Both the position numbers and the translations under genes were made by a program. Below the pieces are notes generated by a model, which had not been told where the DNA came from, made no database searches, and worked only from the letters and a program-made list of their open reading frames with translations. DNA of 11,502 nucleotides from DASPKO01 sp035628055 (lineage in GTDB: Bacteria > Planctomycetota > Phycisphaerae > Phycisphaerales > UBA1924), in the NCBI GenBank assembly GCA_035628055.1, contig DASPKO010000258.1, positions 1 to 11,502 of the forward strand. The letters are read 5' to 3'. Below are positions 7,458-11,502 of the stretch, piece by piece. Numbering within the stretch: position 1 is the stretch's first letter; the number at the start of each line of letters is the position of its first letter.

Positions 7458-8894
7458 ATGCACACCCGCTCATTCCGAACCGGTCGCCCGTGCCGTGCCC
7501 GCCCCGCGTGGGCGGCGGTCGTGCTCGCGCTGGCCCTCGCCGCGACCGGCACGGCCCAGACGGGCACGAGCACCCCGGCACCCGCCGCCGCCGCGCCCCC
7601 GCCCATGAGCCAGTTCGTGCGCGTGGTGGAGTCCAAGGACGGGCGCCGGCTCGCTCTCGAGCTGGTGCGCCGCACGTTCGTCCACCCGGACCCGGCCAAG
7701 CCCCGCCTCACGCTCGCGGGCGCGGTGCACATCGCGGACCGTTCCTTCTATGAGACGCTCCAGGCGCGCCTCGACCCGCTCGACCTGGTGCTTTTCGAGG
7801 GAGTTAAGCCCCCCGGGGCCCAGGACCGCATCCCGGCCGACCTCGACGACGCCGGTCGCGCCAAGCTCACCACCCACCGCGTCCGCCTCCTCGCGACGCT
7901 GGCGGAGGCGTACCGCGCCGAGCACGGCCGGTACCCGCCCGCGGTCGAGGCGCTGTCGACGCTCACGGATAAGAAGCTCGCGTGGCTGGCCACGGTCGTG
8001 CGCACCGACGCCTGGGGCCGGCCGATCCTGTATGCCCCGCCGGCCCGCACCCCGGCGGCCGAGCCCGCAGAGGCCGGAAGCCAGCACGGTGCGCCCGGCC
8101 CGGGTGAGGCGCAGGCCCCGGGCACCCCACCGGATATCCGCAGCCTCGGCTCCGACGGCGCGCCCGGCGGCGAGGGGCCCGCCGCGGACATCGCCTACCG
8201 GGACATGGAGCCCGTCGCGCCGGACGAGGTTCCGGGAGCCGACGAGGGGATCCAGGAGCAGATGGCCACGGCCCTGGGGCTGGTCTTCCAGCTCTCGGCG
8301 ATGGACCACGGTCGGCCCAACTGGCGCAACAGCGACATGACGCTCGACCAGGTCCAGGAGCGGCTCGAGGCGGCCGGCGCCGAGAGCGGCGCCCTGTTCA
8401 AGATGCTCGACGGCTCGTCCTTCCAGGCCAAGCTCGCCGGATTCCTGCTCAAGATGCTCGGCTCCTCCCCGCAGGGGTCGGCCATGATGAAGCTGATGCT
8501 CCTCGAGATGCTCGCGCACGCCGACGAGCTCCTGACCATGGCGCCGGGCGAGCTCGGGGTGCTGATGCAGGTCATCCTCCACGAGCGGAACGAGGTGGTG
8601 ATGGGGGACCTCTCCCGGGTCATCGCCGAGGAGCCCGGGGTGCGCACCGTCGGGATCATCTACGGCGCGGGGCACCTGCCCGGCATCCAGCACGCGCTCG
8701 TCTCCGAGCTGGGATACCGGCCCGCGGAGGAGGAATGGATCCCGGCGATCCGGATCGACCTGGACAAGGCGGGGATCTCGGCGGGGCAGGCCCGCCAGCT
8801 CCGCGGGATGATCGGCGGGATGCTCGAGCAGCAGATCAAGGCCTTCCAGCGCCAGCAGGAGCGCGGGACGAAGCGCGGGTGGTGGAGCAGGTAG
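7458..8894 (+). CDS. Exported TraB/GumN (Tiki-like) protein with an inserted GspG-like domain
   Basis: A 478-residue protein with an N-terminal signal sequence (basic residues 4-15, then AWAAVVLALALAATGTAQ) and an Ala/Pro linker to about residue 50. TraB/Tiki superfamily marks: first GxxH at G88-A-V-H91 followed by IADRSFYETL, E114 in LVLFEGVK, R377 in HERNEVVMGDL, and second GxxH at G403-A-G-H406. Two GxxH motifs with a Glu and an Arg are the conserved set of this family, in which Tiki is a metal-dependent protease; protease activity here is inference. LVFQLSAMDHGRPNWRNSDM (about 275-294) matches a block I recall from bacterial TraB-type proteins. Residues about 137-246 are not TraB-like and resemble the GspG globular domain (separate entry). 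The start ATG follows AGGGG by 6 bases; the open frame upstream to 7065 is non-coding. It has its own candidate promoter and is followed by flhF, which appears to be independently transcribed. The substrate is unknown. Confidence 0.82.
   Translation: MHTRSFRTGRPCRARPAWAAVVLALALAATGTAQTGTSTPAPAAAAPPPMSQFVRVVESKDGRRLALELVRRTFVHPDPAKPRLTLAGAVHIADRSFYETLQARLDPLDLVLFEGVKPPGAQDRIPADLDDAGRAKLTTHRVRLLATLAEAYRAEHGRYPPAVEALSTLTDKKLAWLATVVRTDAWGRPILYAPPARTPAAEPAEAGSQHGAPGPGEAQAPGTPPDIRSLGSDGAPGGEGPAADIAYRDMEPVAPDEVPGADEGIQEQMATALGLVFQLSAMDHGRPNWRNSDMTLDQVQERLEAAGAESGALFKMLDGSSFQAKLAGFLLKMLGSSPQGSAMMKLMLLEMLAHADELLTMAPGELGVLMQVILHERNEVVMGDLSRVIAEEPGVRTVGIIYGAGHLPGIQHALVSELGYRPAEEEWIPAIRIDLDKAGISAGQARQLRGMIGGMLEQQIKAFQRQQERGTKRGWWSR
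7866..8195 (+). other. GspG (T2SS pseudopilin) C-terminal-domain-like insertion
   Basis: Residues about 137-246 of the TraB-like protein. The segment has a helix RLLATLAEAYRAEHGRYP (compare the family pattern L..ALE.Y..DNGRYPT), then TDAWGRPILYAPP (compare DPWGNPYQY.SPG), then D226-IRSLGSDGAPGGEG-PAAD244-I (compare D..S.GADG..GGEG..ADI, the calcium-binding loop of GspG). A low-complexity Ala/Gly/Pro stretch of about 30 residues lies between the last two blocks. The hydrophobic pilin helix and the prepilin peptidase site are absent. The three blocks occur in GspG order, which makes chance similarity unlikely. Confidence 0.75.
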
Positions 8895-8923
8895 GTTCGG
8901 GTCGCGGTCGCGCCGGGCGCACC

Positions 8924-8943
8924 GTCGCGCACGCCCTGCGCGA
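8924..8943 (+). other. GC-rich hairpin after the TraB-like gene
   Basis: GTCGCGC and GCGCGAC form a perfect 7-bp stem around a 7-base loop, 29 bases after the stop codon. No T-run follows, so it is not a standard intrinsic terminator; it may stabilise the 3' end or be incidental. Confidence 0.3.
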
Positions 8944-8977
8944 CGCTGTGCACAATCCGCGCTCGAACTTCAAGAGA

Positions 8978-9006
8978 TTGACAGCCGGTCAACGATCCAT
9001 CAGAAT
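8978..9006 (+). promoter_or_regulatory. Candidate promoter of the flhF-flhG operon
   Basis: TTGACA (8978-8983, perfect -35), a 17-base spacer and CAGAAT (9001-9006, four of six). Transcription would begin near 9013, with a leader of about 50 bases before flhF. The -35 lies in the inverted repeat TTGAC-N5-GTCAA (8978-8992), which could be an operator. This suggests flhF is transcribed separately from the upstream gene. Confidence 0.5.
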
Positions 9007-9064
9007 CACACACTGACTTGACGTGTGGGCAGGACGCCCGCGCTCACCAGCCACGGAAGGCGAC

Positions 9065-10518
<1,454 letters not shown>

Positions 10519-10522
<4 letters not shown>

Positions 10523-11475
10523 GCGCCCCGGCCTTCGCGGGCGACCAGGCCTCGGCCCTGCGCGACCTGGCCCGGGCCCTGACGCGGGAGGCGCGCAACG
10601 AGTCCGCCGCTTCGCGGACCCGCGCCGCGACCGCCCGCGGCGCCAAGGTCGTCACGATCGCCTCCGGCAAGGGCGGTGTCGGCAAGACCAACCTGGCGGT
10701 CAACCTGAGCATTGCGTTCGCCCAGGCCGGTCTGCGCGTGACGCTGCTCGACGCCGACCTGGGCACCGCCAACGCCGACCTGCTCTGCGGGCTGAACCCG
10801 CTGGTTCGCCTCGACCGGGCCGTGGGCGGGGGGCGCTCGCTCCCGGAGCTGGCCATCGAGGCTCCGGGCGGCTTTCACCTCGTGCCCGGGGCCGCGGGCA
10901 TGGCCCGCATCGCCGACCTGGCCGCACCCGAGCGGGCCCGCCTGCTGGCGGGAGTGGGGCAGTTGCGGCGCGACTCGGACCTGCTCGTGATCGACACCGC
11001 GGCGGGCATCGGGGCGGACGTGCGCGCCTTCGTCGCCGCCGCCGATCTCGCCCTGCTGGTCACGACACCGGAGCCCACGGCGATCGCCGACTGTTACGCG
11101 CTCATCAAGTGCGTCTGCGGCGAGGCCGGCGCCGCGCGGCCCGGGCCGGGGGGGCTGGCGCTGGTCGTCAACCAGGCGGAGAGCCGGTCGGGGAGTTGCG
11201 AGGTCCACGCGCGCCTCGCCGCGGTGTGTGCGCGTTTTCTGCGGCGCGACCTGCCTCTCCTGGGCTCGGTCGCGCAGGATGTGCGGGTGCCCGGGGCGGT
11301 GCGGGCGCGGTCCCCGCTCCTGCTCCGCTCGCCGCGCAGCCCCGCGGCACGCGACCTGCGGGGTCTGGCCGGTTCGCTCTCCCGCCGGCTGGGCCTGACG
11401 TTTCCCGCACGCGCGGAGGAACGCACCCGCGCCGGTCTGGCCCGGCGTCTGCTGGGCGCCACGGGCGCTCTGTAA
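10519..11475 (+). CDS. flhG: MinD-like ATPase FlhG (FleN/YlxH), flagellar number regulator
   Basis: ParA/MinD-family ATPase that activates the FlhF GTPase and limits flagellar number. In the 318-residue product, residues 9-15 read DQASALR, matching the DQAxxLR helix that stimulates FlhF. The deviant Walker A is SGKGGVGKT (49-57) with signature Lys51 and catalytic-loop Lys56. DADLGTANADLLCG follows as the Walker A' region, LLVIDTAAGIG (155-165) as Walker B, then TTPEPTAIADCYALIK. The C-terminal RAGLARRLLGATGAL could form the amphipathic membrane-binding helix. The ATG overlaps the flhF stop by 4 bases. The 27 bases after the stop contain GGCCC-N5-GGGCC but no T-run before the window ends. In many bacteria fliA (sigma28) comes next; that cannot be seen here. 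Nothing appears broken. Confidence 0.93.
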
Positions 11476-11502
11476 GGCCCGGTCGGGGCCGTGCGGCCCG
11501 CG

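Noticed and set aside
7470..8693. 407-codon minus-strand open frame opposite the TraB-like gene
   Set aside because: Shadow frame; the plus strand has a signal peptide and both GxxH motifs.
11476..11502. Terminator after flhG
   Set aside because: GGCCC-N5-GGGCC is present but no T-run is visible before the window ends.

Overview
The window is very GC-rich and densely coded. It most likely comes from a planctomycete of the class Phycisphaerae. Three signs point there: a secreted enzyme ending in a two-repeat dockerin that begins with Cys and finishes in Gly-Cys (the 'GC-type' dockerin I associate with Phycisphaerales), a DUF2617-like protein of the form I recall from planctomycetes, and a flagellar flhF-flhG pair. 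The assignment is inferred from gene content. No rRNA or tRNA is present to confirm it.

Layout from left to right. (1) The 3' two thirds of metH (cobalamin-dependent methionine synthase, + strand) enters from the left edge and ends at 2509. (2) rmuC (- strand) converges on it with only 10 bp between the stop codons. (3) A 246-bp divergent region separates rmuC from a secreted vanadium haloperoxidase/PAP2-fold enzyme with a C-terminal dockerin (4254-6386, +), which is closed by a strong intrinsic terminator. (4) A DUF2617-like gene (6536-7078, -) and a TraB/GumN/Tiki-type exported protein (7458-8894, +) diverge from a 379-bp region. That region holds candidate promoters for both directions, a 12-bp perfect palindrome and a long hairpin. 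(5) flhF and flhG (9065-11475, +) overlap by ATGA and follow their own candidate promoter.

The genes do not form one pathway. metH serves one-carbon and methionine metabolism, rmuC genome maintenance, and flhF/flhG flagellar placement and number. The haloperoxidase and the TraB-like protein both have signal peptides and act outside the cytoplasm. The strongest unusual point is the TraB-like protein: between its first GxxH/Glu block and its second GxxH block lies a segment that reads like the globular calcium-binding C-terminal domain of the type II secretion pseudopilin GspG, without the pilin helix. The haloperoxidase-dockerin, with every vanadate-binding residue in place, is the second most interesting gene. 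I see no CRISPR array, insertion sequence, prophage or defence cluster.
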